A stretch of 64,000 nt of DNA from DRYS01 sp964491605 (GCA_964491605.1 CAZBGY010000003.1:56133-120132); one strand, 5' to 3'; positions 52,605-62,604 are shown, counted from the stretch's first letter. The notes: a model not told the origin generated them from the letters alone. Numbers and translations: made by a program.

Positions 52605-53732
52605 ATGCCGTTACGGAGGAGAATAGTTTATAGAGCGATAATCGGCTTAATCATGGTTCTAGCCCTCAGTCTAGGTGTTAGGGGTGTGATACTCGAGATG
52701 GGTGTGAGGGGGTTGTACGATCAGATAACCGATCTTAGAAGACAGATTTCGACGATTAAGATGGCTATACCTCCTTTAAGGGATCTCGCTAAGAAATGCG
52801 GGATATACATCGGCACAGCGGTTGAACGTAGCCATCTCGATATACCGGATTATGCTAATACGCTTAAACGGGAATTCAACATCATAACGACGGAGAATGC
52901 TCTTAAGTTCGGTCCAGTTCACCCCCAACCAGATGTGTATTATTTCGATGATGCTGATTATATAGTAAGATTTGCCGAAGTTAACGGTATGAAAGTGCGT
53001 GGACATACACTTGTTTGGCATCAACAACTCCCATCATGGGTGACACAGGGAAGATATACTCGTGAAGAGTGGATGAATATTCTACGCGAACATATCATGA
53101 CTGTCGTCGGACGCTACAAGGGGAGGATATATGCGTGGGATGTAGTTAACGAAGCTATAACCGATGATGGAGCATGGAGGGATACTATCTGGCTGAGGAA
53201 TATCGGTCCGGAGTATATCGAGCTAGCTTTTAGATGGGCTCATGAAGCAGATCCGCAAGCCCTCCTCTTCTACAATGATTACGGTGCTGAAGGACTAAAT
53301 GCAAAATCCGATGCCGTATATAACCTCGTTAAAGGGCTTTTAGAGAAAGGCGTACCGATACATGGCGTCGGGCTTCAGATGCATATAAGCTTAGAGAATC
53401 CGCCGAATCCACAGGAGGTAGCGGCGAATATCAGACGCTTAAGGGAGCTAGGCTTAGAGGTTCACATAACCGAGATGGATGTTCGAATCAGAGCACCTGC
53501 TAGATGGGAGGATCTAGTTAAGCAAGCGGAGATATATCGTGAAATCCTCAGAGTATGCATATCGACAGGGTGTAAAGCCTTCGTGATGTGGGGGTTCACG
53601 GATAAATACTCTTGGATACCGAGCTACTTTACCGGATATGGTGCTGCTCTAATCTTCGACGAATCATATGAGCCGAAGCCAGCATACTATTATATCGCAG
53701 CAATGCTTATAGAGCATTTAATAAAGGAATAG
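52605..53732 (+). CDS. GH10 endo-beta-1,4-xylanase, membrane-anchored
   Basis: A 375-residue GH10 enzyme. A hydrophobic N-terminal helix (about residues 9-27) acts as signal or anchor, and a short coiled stretch follows. Family residues are ENALKFGPVHP (substrate Asn/Lys), GHTLVWHQQLPSW, acid/base E183 in DVVNEAI and nucleophile E290 in VHITEMD. MWGFTDKYSW is the late Trp-rich motif. GH10 enzymes cleave xylan or related beta-1,4 chains outside the cell. Archaeal examples are uncommon. The gene follows the GH38 gene by about 90 bases on the same strand. Confidence 0.9.
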   Translation: MPLRRRIVYRAIIGLIMVLALSLGVRGVILEMGVRGLYDQITDLRRQISTIKMAIPPLRDLAKKCGIYIGTAVERSHLDIPDYANTLKREFNIITTENALKFGPVHPQPDVYYFDDADYIVRFAEVNGMKVRGHTLVWHQQLPSWVTQGRYTREEWMNILREHIMTVVGRYKGRIYAWDVVNEAITDDGAWRDTIWLRNIGPEYIELAFRWAHEADPQALLFYNDYGAEGLNAKSDAVYNLVKGLLEKGVPIHGVGLQMHISLENPPNPQEVAANIRRLRELGLEVHITEMDVRIRAPARWEDLVKQAEIYREILRVCISTGCKAFVMWGFTDKYSWIPSYFTGYGAALIFDESYEPKPAYYYIAAMLIEHLIKE

Positions 53733-53819
53733 CGAACATGCTTAAGAAGGGAGCGATCTATTAGCACCTTAGCTATTTTAGTGCTTCATCCTAGCTAGGA
53801 TACATGGATTCGACTGAAC

Positions 53820-54461
53820 TCTTCACGACAATATTTTCGCCTTTCCTTCAAGCTCCTCAACATATGTGCAGACTTTTACCCCCAATTTTTCGTGAAGCAA
53901 TCTATATCGATACCTTTATCCATGTATACTCGAACGGACCTAACCGATCTAAGTATTAGATCGAAGTAATTATCGTCAAAGAAGGCTTCCTCATCGCAGA
54001 AGCTTAACTTTAAATTTTTAACGTATACATCGGATTCCACGGATAGCTCTATCCCTAGACACTTCTAAAGATAGTATACCTACCGTCAGAAGCCTTGGAT
54101 CTCAATCCCATCCGAAGGTATACTGAGCCTTACCTTATATACAGTCTAGATTTATGGAAAGCATTGTTAAGAATACCATACTCCCCCCGATACCTATCGG
54201 ATAGCTCATCTGAAAGATTGAAATCCTTACGATACCACTATTCGACATCTTCAACCTATCTAACGTTATCCTCGTTGACACCGTAGAATGGATCGGGTAT
54301 CACCCCATAATCAGATCGACGTAAATTACTCTAGGTACCTCGGCTTGAATCCATACGTCCAAAGGGTATCTGGGATCGTATGCACCTTCATCCTCACCGT
54401 TAAGCTTAGGAAACCCTTTAAGCAGCTATCCGCCATCTAGAGAATATAAGTATTTAGCCAT
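53820..54461 (-). pseudogene. remains of a GH2 beta-mannosidase with large internal deletion
   Basis: On the minus strand an ATG at 54461 opens MAKYLYSLDGG-(stop)-LLKGFPKLNGED, then AYDPRYPLDVWIQAEVP. After a frame change VIPDPFYGVNEDNVR-(stop)-VEDVE-(stop)-WYRKDFNLSDEL follows, the conserved N-terminal block of beta-mannosidases. The text then jumps to a C-terminal block VYVKNLKLSF...EAFFDDNYFDLIL (54030-53930), typical of the protein's end. About 640 bases remain of an expected 2.4 kb. Three in-frame TAG codons fall where relatives have tryptophan. Confidence 0.7.
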
Positions 54462-54544
54462 AGTTATATGATAAGATTTATTGTGAATTTAGATCTTTCC
54501 GTAGATTAACTATAATCTATGATATAATAAACTATGAATTTATA

Positions 54545-56326
54545 TTACTTATTGATTACGCTAACAGTATGCAAGCTTAACGCATGCAATCCATATATCC
54601 TCTCGATAACCTCGCGTATAGATTGAATACCGTACAACTGTTCTAATCTGCCATCACCTATTATCCGGCCATGATCTAATACGATAACTCTATCCACGTA
54701 TGTCAGCGTCTCCGGTTTAACGTTCACCATAACTATGATCGAATCTTTAAGGTAATCTGATATCTTGGATAGGATTCTAGCTTCGGTTTCCGAGTCGAAG
54801 TTAGTGAATAGATTATGTATCACAAGTATATCCGGTTTACTTAGCAAGCCTCTAGCAGCTAATATCTTACATCTATCGGTTTCAGGTATAGCGATATTCT
54901 GCCTACCGATCGATGTATCCAGTTTAGACTGATACTTATCATACTTCAACTCGACTATACTTAGAATTTTCTCTAAATCTTCATCGGATACATTCCTCCT
55001 AAGAGTAATGTTCTCACGTATAGTTCCAGGTATAATATCATCGCTCTCGGATACTAGTACAACCCTGCTCCTCAGTATATGCTTAGGTACTTCTCTAGAA
55101 CCGTTAATTACTATCTTACCAGTGCTCGGCTCTATTATACCCGCGATAATCCTAGCTAAAGTCGATTTACCGGATTCAGCTGGACCTATCACCGCGATCC
55201 TCTCACCCCTCCTTAAGCTTATCGTTAGCGGGTATAGAACAATCCTACCGTCAGCAAAATATGATACATCTTCAAGTTTAACCTCATCTATACGTATAGC
55301 TTCCACAGATTCAGCCACACCCTCCATACTTAAGACTTCGTTCACCCTAACCGCGACAGGCGAGAGTTGGCTAGCTACACTTAGACACCATAGAAGCCAT
55401 GTAGCAGACCAGTATAGCGATGGGGATAGCGATGCCACGGATGCTATACTCCCTACACTCTCTTCTCCTCTGAAGGCTAGAATTGCACCTATACCTACAC
55501 CCGCTATGGGACCGAAGTGTATAGCGATCCTATTTATAACCCAGTATATCCTCTCAGATCTTATCATAGCTACCACCGGACCCCTCCACCGTGATACTAG
55601 ACGCCGGAATGATGCGTAGTATAGCTTCTCCACGTGGAAGCTACCTATAACATCTAGATTCTCTATGGTGGTTCTAGCAGATTCCGTTATAGCTCCGTAA
55701 AGCTCTCTCTCGATACGCCTAGCCTTAGGAACCCTCCGTGTATAGTAGATGTATGCGGCTATATTGAAGGGGAGGAAGCATACGACTACTAGTAGTAGTC
55801 TGGGGCTTACGAATACGAGCGTAACTAGAACTGATACTAGCCCGGAGAGGTGGAGGGCTATCGAAGGATATATAGACATAAGGTTTCCGACGAGGAATTC
55901 CACATCTGATAGCAGTCTCGCTATAGCGGCTCCTGGAGACATTCTTTTACCTTTCTCTGAGAATAGTAGTCTACCTAGCATATGGGATCTTATCGATGCA
56001 ACCATATAGTTTATCTTAACCCATAAAGTTAGGTTTGAATAGTAGTCTATAGCCATTACGCCGATAGCAGAGGCTACGAGCAACGCTATATAGTATAGGA
56101 TGCTACCAGTATTATATGATGCTACATCGTCTACTAAGTATTTGAGGAGTAACCCTTGGTAGGAGAATAATAGCGATTGAACTATCCATAGGGATGAAGT
56201 TACTACTAGTACTAACCTCGATTTCTGCCATAGATACCTACCGGTGAATAGTATCAAAGGAGAACCTTTCAGACGGTTGAATAGCTTATCTAGGTTAAGT
56301 TTAGCTGAAACGATGTTCGCTGCCAA
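54545..56326 (-). CDS. ABC exporter half-transporter with degenerate ATPase motifs
   Basis: A 593-residue fused ABC exporter with an N-terminal six-helix membrane domain (about 35-310) and a C-terminal nucleotide-binding domain. Walker A is intact: GPAESGKST (about 379-387). The other motifs are altered. The signature position reads IPETD in place of LSGGQ. Walker B reads ILVIHNL where the catalytic Asp-Glu should be. The switch histidine region reads VMVNVKPET, and the Q-loop region VLVSESDD. It can probably bind but not hydrolyse ATP, as in inactive sites of heterodimeric exporters, yet no partner gene is in the window. Reading frame is intact. Confidence 0.85.
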   Translation of the reverse strand: MAANIVSAKLNLDKLFNRLKGSPLILFTGRYLWQKSRLVLVVTSSLWIVQSLLFSYQGLLLKYLVDDVASYNTGSILYYIALLVASAIGVMAIDYYSNLTLWVKINYMVASIRSHMLGRLLFSEKGKRMSPGAAIARLLSDVEFLVGNLMSIYPSIALHLSGLVSVLVTLVFVSPRLLLVVVCFLPFNIAAYIYYTRRVPKARRIERELYGAITESARTTIENLDVIGSFHVEKLYYASFRRLVSRWRGPVVAMIRSERIYWVINRIAIHFGPIAGVGIGAILAFRGEESVGSIASVASLSPSLYWSATWLLWCLSVASQLSPVAVRVNEVLSMEGVAESVEAIRIDEVKLEDVSYFADGRIVLYPLTISLRRGERIAVIGPAESGKSTLARIIAGIIEPSTGKIVINGSREVPKHILRSRVVLVSESDDIIPGTIRENITLRRNVSDEDLEKILSIVELKYDKYQSKLDTSIGRQNIAIPETDRCKILAARGLLSKPDILVIHNLFTNFDSETEARILSKISDYLKDSIIVMVNVKPETLTYVDRVIVLDHGRIIGDGRLEQLYGIQSIREVIERIYGLHALSLHTVSVINK

Positions 56327-56512
56327 GGCTAGGGTCTAGCCGATTAGAACGGACACTAACTATATAATAAGGTTTTTGGCATAACCCTATGAAATAGGCG
56401 GGCTAATAGATCTGCTATATGTAATGTTATGAAGCATGGGGTGGAAATAGATATTAAGGCGTAGAGCTTAAATGCTTTAACAATTATCACGAGAAAGGCG
56501 GGGTACAACGAT

Positions 56513-58192
56513 TTGGATCGTAAGCTGATAGTCTCCACGATGTTAGCCGTCATTGTTATACTGGTCTATGGATGTGCATCCTTAGAGGCAGACCTTCAAA
56601 GCGTATGTGGCTCTATATCTATCAGTAGACGCGTACGTATAATTCAAGGCGGGTTGATACATTTATACGATGATATAAAGATTATACCGTACACATCGTT
56701 GACGAATATATCGCTTCAGGGATATCCATACGATAACCTCATCGAAATCGATGTATATGATACGCTGGGAAGGGTAACAGGTTACAACCTATCAGATGGA
56801 ACGTTGAAGATAGTATTCGGCGAATCGCTCACGGAGGGGGAGGAGGATAATATACGTATATTCGTCATGTATAGGGGGATATTCAACTTCAAGACTCAGA
56901 CCGGGGGATCCCCCGAGGTAACTGTAAGCATACCATCCCTGATGCATCCAGATATGAATATTACAAGCTTCGCTATGAGGATAGAAACCCTGCAGAGCTT
57001 TTCATGGACATCATCGACTCTCGAAAACTATGCTTGGACAGGTCAGGGTGAAGGATACCTCTCTTATCAGACTGTCAATGCATCGACTATACCTAGATTC
57101 TTCAACGTAACTTTTAGGGGAGACTTCATATCGGCGGAGGCTGTATCCCTAGTTAAAGATGTATTCGTGAATTGGGATGGAAGAACACGTATCGAATCTA
57201 CCTATAGATTGAGGAGTCTATCCGACGCACGTATACAGACTATAGATCTATGCATACCTGAGAACTCTACGGGGATAGATGCTTCTGATCCGTTCGGTAA
57301 TCTTAGACCTATAAACTATGTAGCGGCTTACTCTATAGCAAAGGTTAACTTAAGGTATACACTAAATTACGGCGAATACTCATCGTTTACGATATCATAC
57401 GAGGTTCCTAGGGATTATGTAGAGTTCAGCTTCCTAACCCTATATCAAAGGGTTAGGATACCCCTATACTTGGAGTATCCTTCATACATAGGTGAGTATA
57501 GAGTTAACGTTCATCTACCAGGTACAGCTAGCGTTGAGGATATATTTATAGAGAGAGTGAACGCATCGGTGGTAAGTAGGGATGGAAATAAGCTATCTGT
57601 AGCCATCGAGGCTACAGGTTTAGATGAGTTGGGATTCCTAATAGTCTCTTTCAATTATACACCGTTCGCTATGATCGGGAAGTATGCCGGTATAGTGGCC
57701 TTTATAGTTTTGATAGCGTTAATCCCTCTAAGATCGATTAAAACTAGGCTTGAATCTAGAAGGGAGGCTGCAGTATCTAAGATCGTAGGATTAGCCGAAG
57801 AACTTTCTAAAGCTTACGAGGATCTATTCGCGTTAGAGGATAAGATCGATTCGATGATCGCTAACGCTCTGCGTAAAGGATCCTATGGCGAAGCTAAGAG
57901 TATTAGATCGAAGTATTCGAGGGAGATAGAGGATAGATTGAAGAGGATAGCTAAGCTTGAGGATGAGATATCTAGATCGAAGCCTGAAGCTAAATCTATG
58001 ATATCTACGATTAGAGAGATCCTATCCGAGGCGGATCTAGCTAGGGAGCAGCTGGAGCTTGCTAGAACGAGGTATATGAATAGAGCTATAGGTAGAGCGG
58101 CGTTGGAGAGGTCGGAGAGAGATTACCGTAAAAGGATCGGATCCATAAGGGGAAGGATTGGAAGGATACTGGAGGATATCAAGAGGATGTGA
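56513..58192 (+). CDS. envelope protein with beta-rich ectodomain, membrane helix and coiled-coil tail
   Basis: A 559-residue protein. A signal-like helix (about 5-22, VSTMLAVIVILVYGCAS) precedes about 350 residues of beta-rich, Thr/Ser/Tyr-rich sequence. A membrane helix follows at about 383-403 (YAGIVAFIVLIALIPL). The last 150 residues are a long charged coiled coil (EELSKAYEDLFALEDKIDSMI and REILSEADLAREQLELAR regions). The topology suggests an outer domain and a cytoplasmic coiled coil. I do not recognise a named family. It is divergent from the ABC exporter gene. Confidence 0.7.
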   Translation: MDRKLIVSTMLAVIVILVYGCASLEADLQSVCGSISISRRVRIIQGGLIHLYDDIKIIPYTSLTNISLQGYPYDNLIEIDVYDTLGRVTGYNLSDGTLKIVFGESLTEGEEDNIRIFVMYRGIFNFKTQTGGSPEVTVSIPSLMHPDMNITSFAMRIETLQSFSWTSSTLENYAWTGQGEGYLSYQTVNASTIPRFFNVTFRGDFISAEAVSLVKDVFVNWDGRTRIESTYRLRSLSDARIQTIDLCIPENSTGIDASDPFGNLRPINYVAAYSIAKVNLRYTLNYGEYSSFTISYEVPRDYVEFSFLTLYQRVRIPLYLEYPSYIGEYRVNVHLPGTASVEDIFIERVNASVVSRDGNKLSVAIEATGLDELGFLIVSFNYTPFAMIGKYAGIVAFIVLIALIPLRSIKTRLESRREAAVSKIVGLAEELSKAYEDLFALEDKIDSMIANALRKGSYGEAKSIRSKYSREIEDRLKRIAKLEDEISRSKPEAKSMISTIREILSEADLAREQLELARTRYMNRAIGRAALERSERDYRKRIGSIRGRIGRILEDIKRM

Positions 58193-58581
58193 ATTTTACC
58201 GCTACTGGATTCGTAGATTTTTCATCATATCAAAAGCTTCCACTATCGATGATCGGATGACGTATCGGATGTTACGCTTTCACCTAATCCCACTCTAGGA
58301 GTAGAGCAAACACTGGTTAACCCTGAGAGAAGCTAACGTAGACAGCTATAAAAATCCATATAATCGGAAACTGCTAACAAACTCCCCCTATTCCTATTAT
58401 CGGTGGAGGAGGAAAACGTTAAATAGAAACTAGCTGAGAATATATAGTTAGGAGGCGTACTGAGTAGGGGTTTATACCCATTATCTATCCTACCTTCTCC
58501 ATATGGGGGTTGGTAGGATGTAACGTAGCTGGGTATAATCCTCCACTCTATGCCTCCATGATCGAAAGGAGGTGTATGTGT
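58193..58581. other. gene-free spacer before the TRAM gene
   Basis: No coding frame on either strand matches a protein family. The last 20 bases carry the strong ribosome binding site AAAGGAGGTG of the TRAM gene. No stable RNA fold is apparent. Confidence 0.35.
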
Positions 58582-58806
58582 ATGGCAAGAAGACGCGGAG
58601 GAGTAGGAGGATACAGACCGATACCGGTTAAGGTAGGTGAGGAATACGATGTCGTGATAGAGTCTGTAGGGAGTAGAGGTGATGGTATAGCTCGTATACA
58701 GGGCTTCATAGTATTCGTACCAGGTAGTAAGGTTGGGGATCATCTCCATGTTAAGATAGAGAGTGTGAGTAGGAGGTTCGCTGTAGCTTCACCCGTAGCG
58801 AAGTAG
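58582..58806 (+). CDS. TRAM-domain RNA-binding protein
   Basis: A 74-residue protein: a basic, Gly-rich N-terminus MARRRGGVGGYRPIPVKVGE followed by a TRAM OB-fold with IESVGSRGDGIARIQGFIVFVPGSKVGD and VKIESVSRRFAVASPV. Single TRAM proteins in archaea are RNA chaperones, abundant in the cold or in general. AAAGGAGGTG lies 8 bases before the ATG at 58582, which decides the start over an upstream in-frame ATG. It stands alone ahead of nrdJ. Confidence 0.88.
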   Translation: MARRRGGVGGYRPIPVKVGEEYDVVIESVGSRGDGIARIQGFIVFVPGSKVGDHLHVKIESVSRRFAVASPVAK

Positions 58807-58908
58807 ATTGGTAGGGAGGATACGGATACAAGAGGATGGGTTAGGAATACCTAACGTTAAAATTATGGTTTAAGTCATCTTTATTTTAAAGCTCATCTTC
58901 TACCATAT

Positions 58909-60981
58909 TTGAGTGTAATGGTTTCCTATGTTAGGAAGAGGGATGGTAGGTTAGAAGCTTTCGATTCGAACCGTATATATAACGCTATAATGAAGGCTTT
59001 CAACGCGGTAGGCGAGAAGGACGGCGAATCCGTAGCTAAGCTTACAGAGTACGTAGTATCGATCGTGGAGGGTAAATTTAAGGATTCTATACCTAGCGTA
59101 GAGGATATACAGGATATAGTGGAGGAGGCTCTTATCAAGCATGGCTATGCGAAGGTTGCTAAGGAGTATATACTCTACCGTAGGATGCGCGCGGATATAA
59201 GAAGTTTGAAGCGTATCATAGGCGTATACGATGATCTTAAACTTACGGTTAACGCCGTCAGGCTTCTAGAGAGGAGGTATCTCTTGAGAGATCTCGATGG
59301 AAGGATCGTAGAGACTCCTAGCCAGATGTTCGCTAGGGTTGCTCACGCTATAGCTTTAGCAGATAGATTCTACGGTGCATCCTGGGATGAAGTATCTGAA
59401 ATAGAGAAGAGATTCTATAGGATGATGGCGAGTCTAGAGTTCCTCCCAAATTCGCCAACGCTTATGAATGCCGGCACTGAGATAGGGCAGCTTTCAGCAT
59501 GCTTTGTACTACCCGTGGAAGATTCCATAGAGAGTATATTCGATGCTTTGAAGTCTATGGCCTTAATCCATAAATCGGGCGGGGGTACGGGGTTCTCGTT
59601 CAGTAGGCTTAGACCTGAAGGTGATATAGTGAAGTCTACTAGGGGTGTAGCTTCCGGTCCTGTATCCTTCATGAGGATATTCGATGTAGCTACGGAGGTT
59701 ATAAAGCAGGGTGGGAAGCGTAGGGGAGCTAATATGGGTATACTCAGAGTTGATCATCCGGATATAGTGAAGTTTATAATGGCTAAGAGCGAGGAGGGGG
59801 CTTTAAGGAATTTCAATATCTCGGTAGCCGTTACCGATGAGTTTATGGAGTGCGTAGAGGAGAATAGGGAGTATCCACTTATAAATCCTAGGACAGGATC
59901 CATCGTTAAGAGGATCCCAGCTAACGATATATTCAGCTTGATAGTAAGTCAAGCTTGGAGGACCGGTGATCCTGGGCTCATATTCATAGACGAGATAAAT
60001 AGGTGTAACCCTACACCTAAGCTTGGAGCGATAGAAGCTACCAACCCATGTGGTGAAGTACCTCTACTACCATATGAATCCTGTAATCTCGGATCCGTGA
60101 ATCTATCCAGATTCGTCGATAGGAAAAACGGGGATGTAGATTGGGATAGACTCGCTTACACGGTTAGGGAGGCTGTACACTTCCTAGATAACGTTATCGA
60201 TGTGAATAAGTATCCGTTACCCGAGATCGAGCGTATGACCAAGCTTAACCGTAAGATAGGGTTAGGCGTTATGGGTTTTGCAGAGATGCTTATACAGCTG
60301 GGTATACCCTACGATTCGGTAGAAGCTGTATCGTTCGCTGAGAAGCTTATGCGGTTCATATCCGAGACCGCTAGAGAGAAATCCGTAGAACTGGGTAGGA
60401 TTAGAGGATCCTTCCCATCCTTCGAGGATAGTATATGGGCTGGTAGATACGATGCCCTGAGGAATGCCACTCTTACATCAATAGCTCCTACCGGGAGTAT
60501 AAGCATAATAGCTGGTACGAGTAGTAGTATAGAACCTCTATTCGCCGTAGCCTACGTCAGAGAGGTATTGGAGGGGACGAGGCTTATAGATGTTAATAGA
60601 CTGTTCGTAGAGGTAGCTAAGGAGCGTGGATTCTACAGCGATGATCTAATAGTCGAAGTAGCACGTAGAGGAACCGTTAAAGGCGTTCAAGGTATACCTG
60701 AGGATGTGAAGAAGGTATTCGTAACCGCTCTAGAGATAGATCCAAGATGGCATGTAGAAGTACAAGCAGCATTCCAGAGATACGTAGATAACGCTGTAGC
60801 TAAAACAGTAAACCTACCTAGTGATGCTACCCTAGAGGATGTTAGAAGAATATTCATGCTAGCATATAAGCTGAAGTGTAAGGGTGTAACCGTCTATAGG
60901 TATGGTAGTAAGCCTCAGCAGGTACTCTACGTAGGTGCAAGCGAGGAAGCTGGATGTCCATCAGGCGTATGCCCTATATAG
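58909..60981 (+). CDS. nrdJ: class II (adenosylcobalamin-dependent) ribonucleotide reductase
   Basis: A 690-residue class II reductase making deoxynucleotides with B12. An N-terminal ATP-cone (about 1-100, SYVRKRDGRLEAFDSNRI) gives allosteric control. The barrel includes LPNSPTLMNAGTEIGQLSACF (first redox Cys), NPCGEVPLLPYESCNLGSVNLS (thiyl Cys and catalytic Asn/Glu) and APTGSISIIAGTSSSIEPLF. The C-terminal swinging cysteines are in CPSGVCPI. It needs no oxygen, fitting an anaerobe or facultative thermophile. ATG at 58909 or 58918 could start it. Confidence 0.93.
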   Translation: MSVMVSYVRKRDGRLEAFDSNRIYNAIMKAFNAVGEKDGESVAKLTEYVVSIVEGKFKDSIPSVEDIQDIVEEALIKHGYAKVAKEYILYRRMRADIRSLKRIIGVYDDLKLTVNAVRLLERRYLLRDLDGRIVETPSQMFARVAHAIALADRFYGASWDEVSEIEKRFYRMMASLEFLPNSPTLMNAGTEIGQLSACFVLPVEDSIESIFDALKSMALIHKSGGGTGFSFSRLRPEGDIVKSTRGVASGPVSFMRIFDVATEVIKQGGKRRGANMGILRVDHPDIVKFIMAKSEEGALRNFNISVAVTDEFMECVEENREYPLINPRTGSIVKRIPANDIFSLIVSQAWRTGDPGLIFIDEINRCNPTPKLGAIEATNPCGEVPLLPYESCNLGSVNLSRFVDRKNGDVDWDRLAYTVREAVHFLDNVIDVNKYPLPEIERMTKLNRKIGLGVMGFAEMLIQLGIPYDSVEAVSFAEKLMRFISETAREKSVELGRIRGSFPSFEDSIWAGRYDALRNATLTSIAPTGSISIIAGTSSSIEPLFAVAYVREVLEGTRLIDVNRLFVEVAKERGFYSDDLIVEVARRGTVKGVQGIPEDVKKVFVTALEIDPRWHVEVQAAFQRYVDNAVAKTVNLPSDATLEDVRRIFMLAYKLKCKGVTVYRYGSKPQQVLYVGASEEAGCPSGVCPI

Positions 60982-61095
60982 GGGTATTAAGGCTTAATAT
61001 AGTCTTCGAGCGATATATCCTAGCGGAGCCGATGAAGAGAGTCATCTACGATGAGCTATGATAGATTCCTGGGGTATCGGAGGCTCCTTCAACTA

Positions 61096-62460
61096 TCATC
61101 CTTCTAGAATCTTCAGAATAGCATTCAGTTTATCTACAACATCCAGCGGATCCCTACCTAGTAGTAGTATCATAGGCTCCTTACCCCAATCACCCATATG
61201 ATATACAACATCGGGCCTACACCCACCTAAACTCTCTACAGCTCTACGGATACCCCACGGTATAGTCGCTCCTTCCACCCTCTTAACACCCTCAGGCTCC
61301 TCACGTCTATCGTAGAAGCCTACCTTGAAGCCTATCCTCCTACAAGCTTCTATAACCTCATCGGAATACTTCAAGTTGATAGCAGATCTTATATCGAATC
61401 CCAGCTTCTGAAGCTCTAGGATTGCTCTAGCTAGATGCCTACTAGCTCCGAACTCTGGCTTCGAGAAAGCTTCCACGCTATCCCTGTAGGGAGCTATCCT
61501 AGACGGATACCCGGCTACATCCTCCAAACCCCTAGGGTATGGCAGGCTCATAACAAGGTTTGATCTAACCTCAGGTATAAGCTTGGAGAAACCCTTTAAA
61601 CTCTTAATCCTAAGTAGAGCCTCCTCGAGTATGGATAGAACCCTGAACCTTTCAGAATCTCTATATAGCGTAGCTAGAGGATTCACAGGCTTAACACCCT
61701 TGCCTACGGGTTCGCTGAACCTTATAGCATCTACTATAAACTCTTTAGCTCTATCTATAGATTCATCGATGGAAAGACCCCTAGCGATGTAAGCGGTTAT
61801 AGCCGCTGAGAAGCTGCATCCAGCTCCATGTGTACCATCTTCAACTCTCACAGATTCTAGGAATCTAACCCCACCCCTACGATAGACTATATCGATAACC
61901 CTATCACCCTTAAGATGACCACCCTTAACAACCACATAGTCACACCCAAGCTCAGCTATAACCTCAGCAGCTTTGATAGCATCCTCTAGATCCTCGATCC
62001 TAAACCCTGCGAGGATCGATGCTTCATCTATATTAGGCGTCACAACCGAAGCTAGAGGTATAAGCTTATACTTCAAAGCTTCGTAAGCTCTGCTAGTAGA
62101 TAGCTCAGCCCCTACGGTAGCTCTAGACACAGGATCCACCACCAAAGGTTTATGATTCTTAGTGAAGAACTCTGCTATAACATCAACTTGATCGGCATCA
62201 TATATCATACCAGTTTTAGCGGAATCGAAACCTATATCGTACGCTACAGCTTCGAGCTGACATCTAACAGCCTCAGAGGGGAGGGGATAAATGCTTCTAA
62301 CTTCGACGGTATTCTGAGCTGTAACAGCCGTTACAACGGTTAACCCATAAACCCCTAAGGCATAGAATGTTTTAAGATCAGCCTGTATCCCAGCACCCCC
62401 ACCTGAATCAGAGCCGGCGATAGTTAAAGCCTTAAACACCATAACACGCTTAGACATCAT
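61096..62460 (-). CDS. thiDN: bifunctional HMP(-P) kinase/thiamine phosphate synthase (ThiD-ThiN)
   Basis: A 454-residue fusion. The ThiD half (1 to about 265) begins ALTIAGSDSGGGAGIQADLKTF and has TAVTAQNT, VVKGGHLKGD and the catalytic EDGTHGAGCSFSAAI. The ThiN half (about 275-454), with LVMSLPYPRGLEDVAGYPSRI and GASRHLARAILEL, joins pyrimidine and thiazole phosphates in place of ThiE. This fusion is common in archaea. No TPP riboswitch-like leader is visible upstream; tRNA-Arg lies on the opposite side. Confidence 0.9.
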   Translation of the reverse strand: MMSKRVMVFKALTIAGSDSGGGAGIQADLKTFYALGVYGLTVVTAVTAQNTVEVRSIYPLPSEAVRCQLEAVAYDIGFDSAKTGMIYDADQVDVIAEFFTKNHKPLVVDPVSRATVGAELSTSRAYEALKYKLIPLASVVTPNIDEASILAGFRIEDLEDAIKAAEVIAELGCDYVVVKGGHLKGDRVIDIVYRRGGVRFLESVRVEDGTHGAGCSFSAAITAYIARGLSIDESIDRAKEFIVDAIRFSEPVGKGVKPVNPLATLYRDSERFRVLSILEEALLRIKSLKGFSKLIPEVRSNLVMSLPYPRGLEDVAGYPSRIAPYRDSVEAFSKPEFGASRHLARAILELQKLGFDIRSAINLKYSDEVIEACRRIGFKVGFYDRREEPEGVKRVEGATIPWGIRRAVESLGGCRPDVVYHMGDWGKEPMILLLGRDPLDVVDKLNAILKILEG

Positions 62461-62529
62461 ACATAGCCCAACCCTATTATAAATGTTAACAGTAATATAG
62501 GACTAGAAAGACTATCATAATCCAGATCT

Positions 62530-62604
62530 GGACCCGTCGTCTAGCCAGGATAGGACGCTGGCCTGCGGAGCCGGAGGTCCCGGGTTCGAATCCCGGCGGG
62601 TCCA
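62530..62604 (+). tRNA. tRNA-Arg (anticodon GCG)
   Basis: Acceptor GGACCCG/CGGGTCC with discriminator A, D stem GTCT/GGAC with loop AGCCAGGATA, anticodon stem CTGGC/GCCGG with loop CTGCGGA, short variable loop and T arm CCCGG-GTTCGAATC-CCGG. It reads CGC/CGU arginine codons. No intron and no encoded CCA. Confidence 0.93.

Noticed and set aside
54095..54286. 63-codon plus-strand frame
   Set aside because: It is the antisense shadow of the beta-mannosidase remnant, whose minus-strand reading matches a known family.
61000..62530. TPP riboswitch for the thiDN gene
   Set aside because: No CUGAGA/ACCUGA-like core is seen in the short leader.
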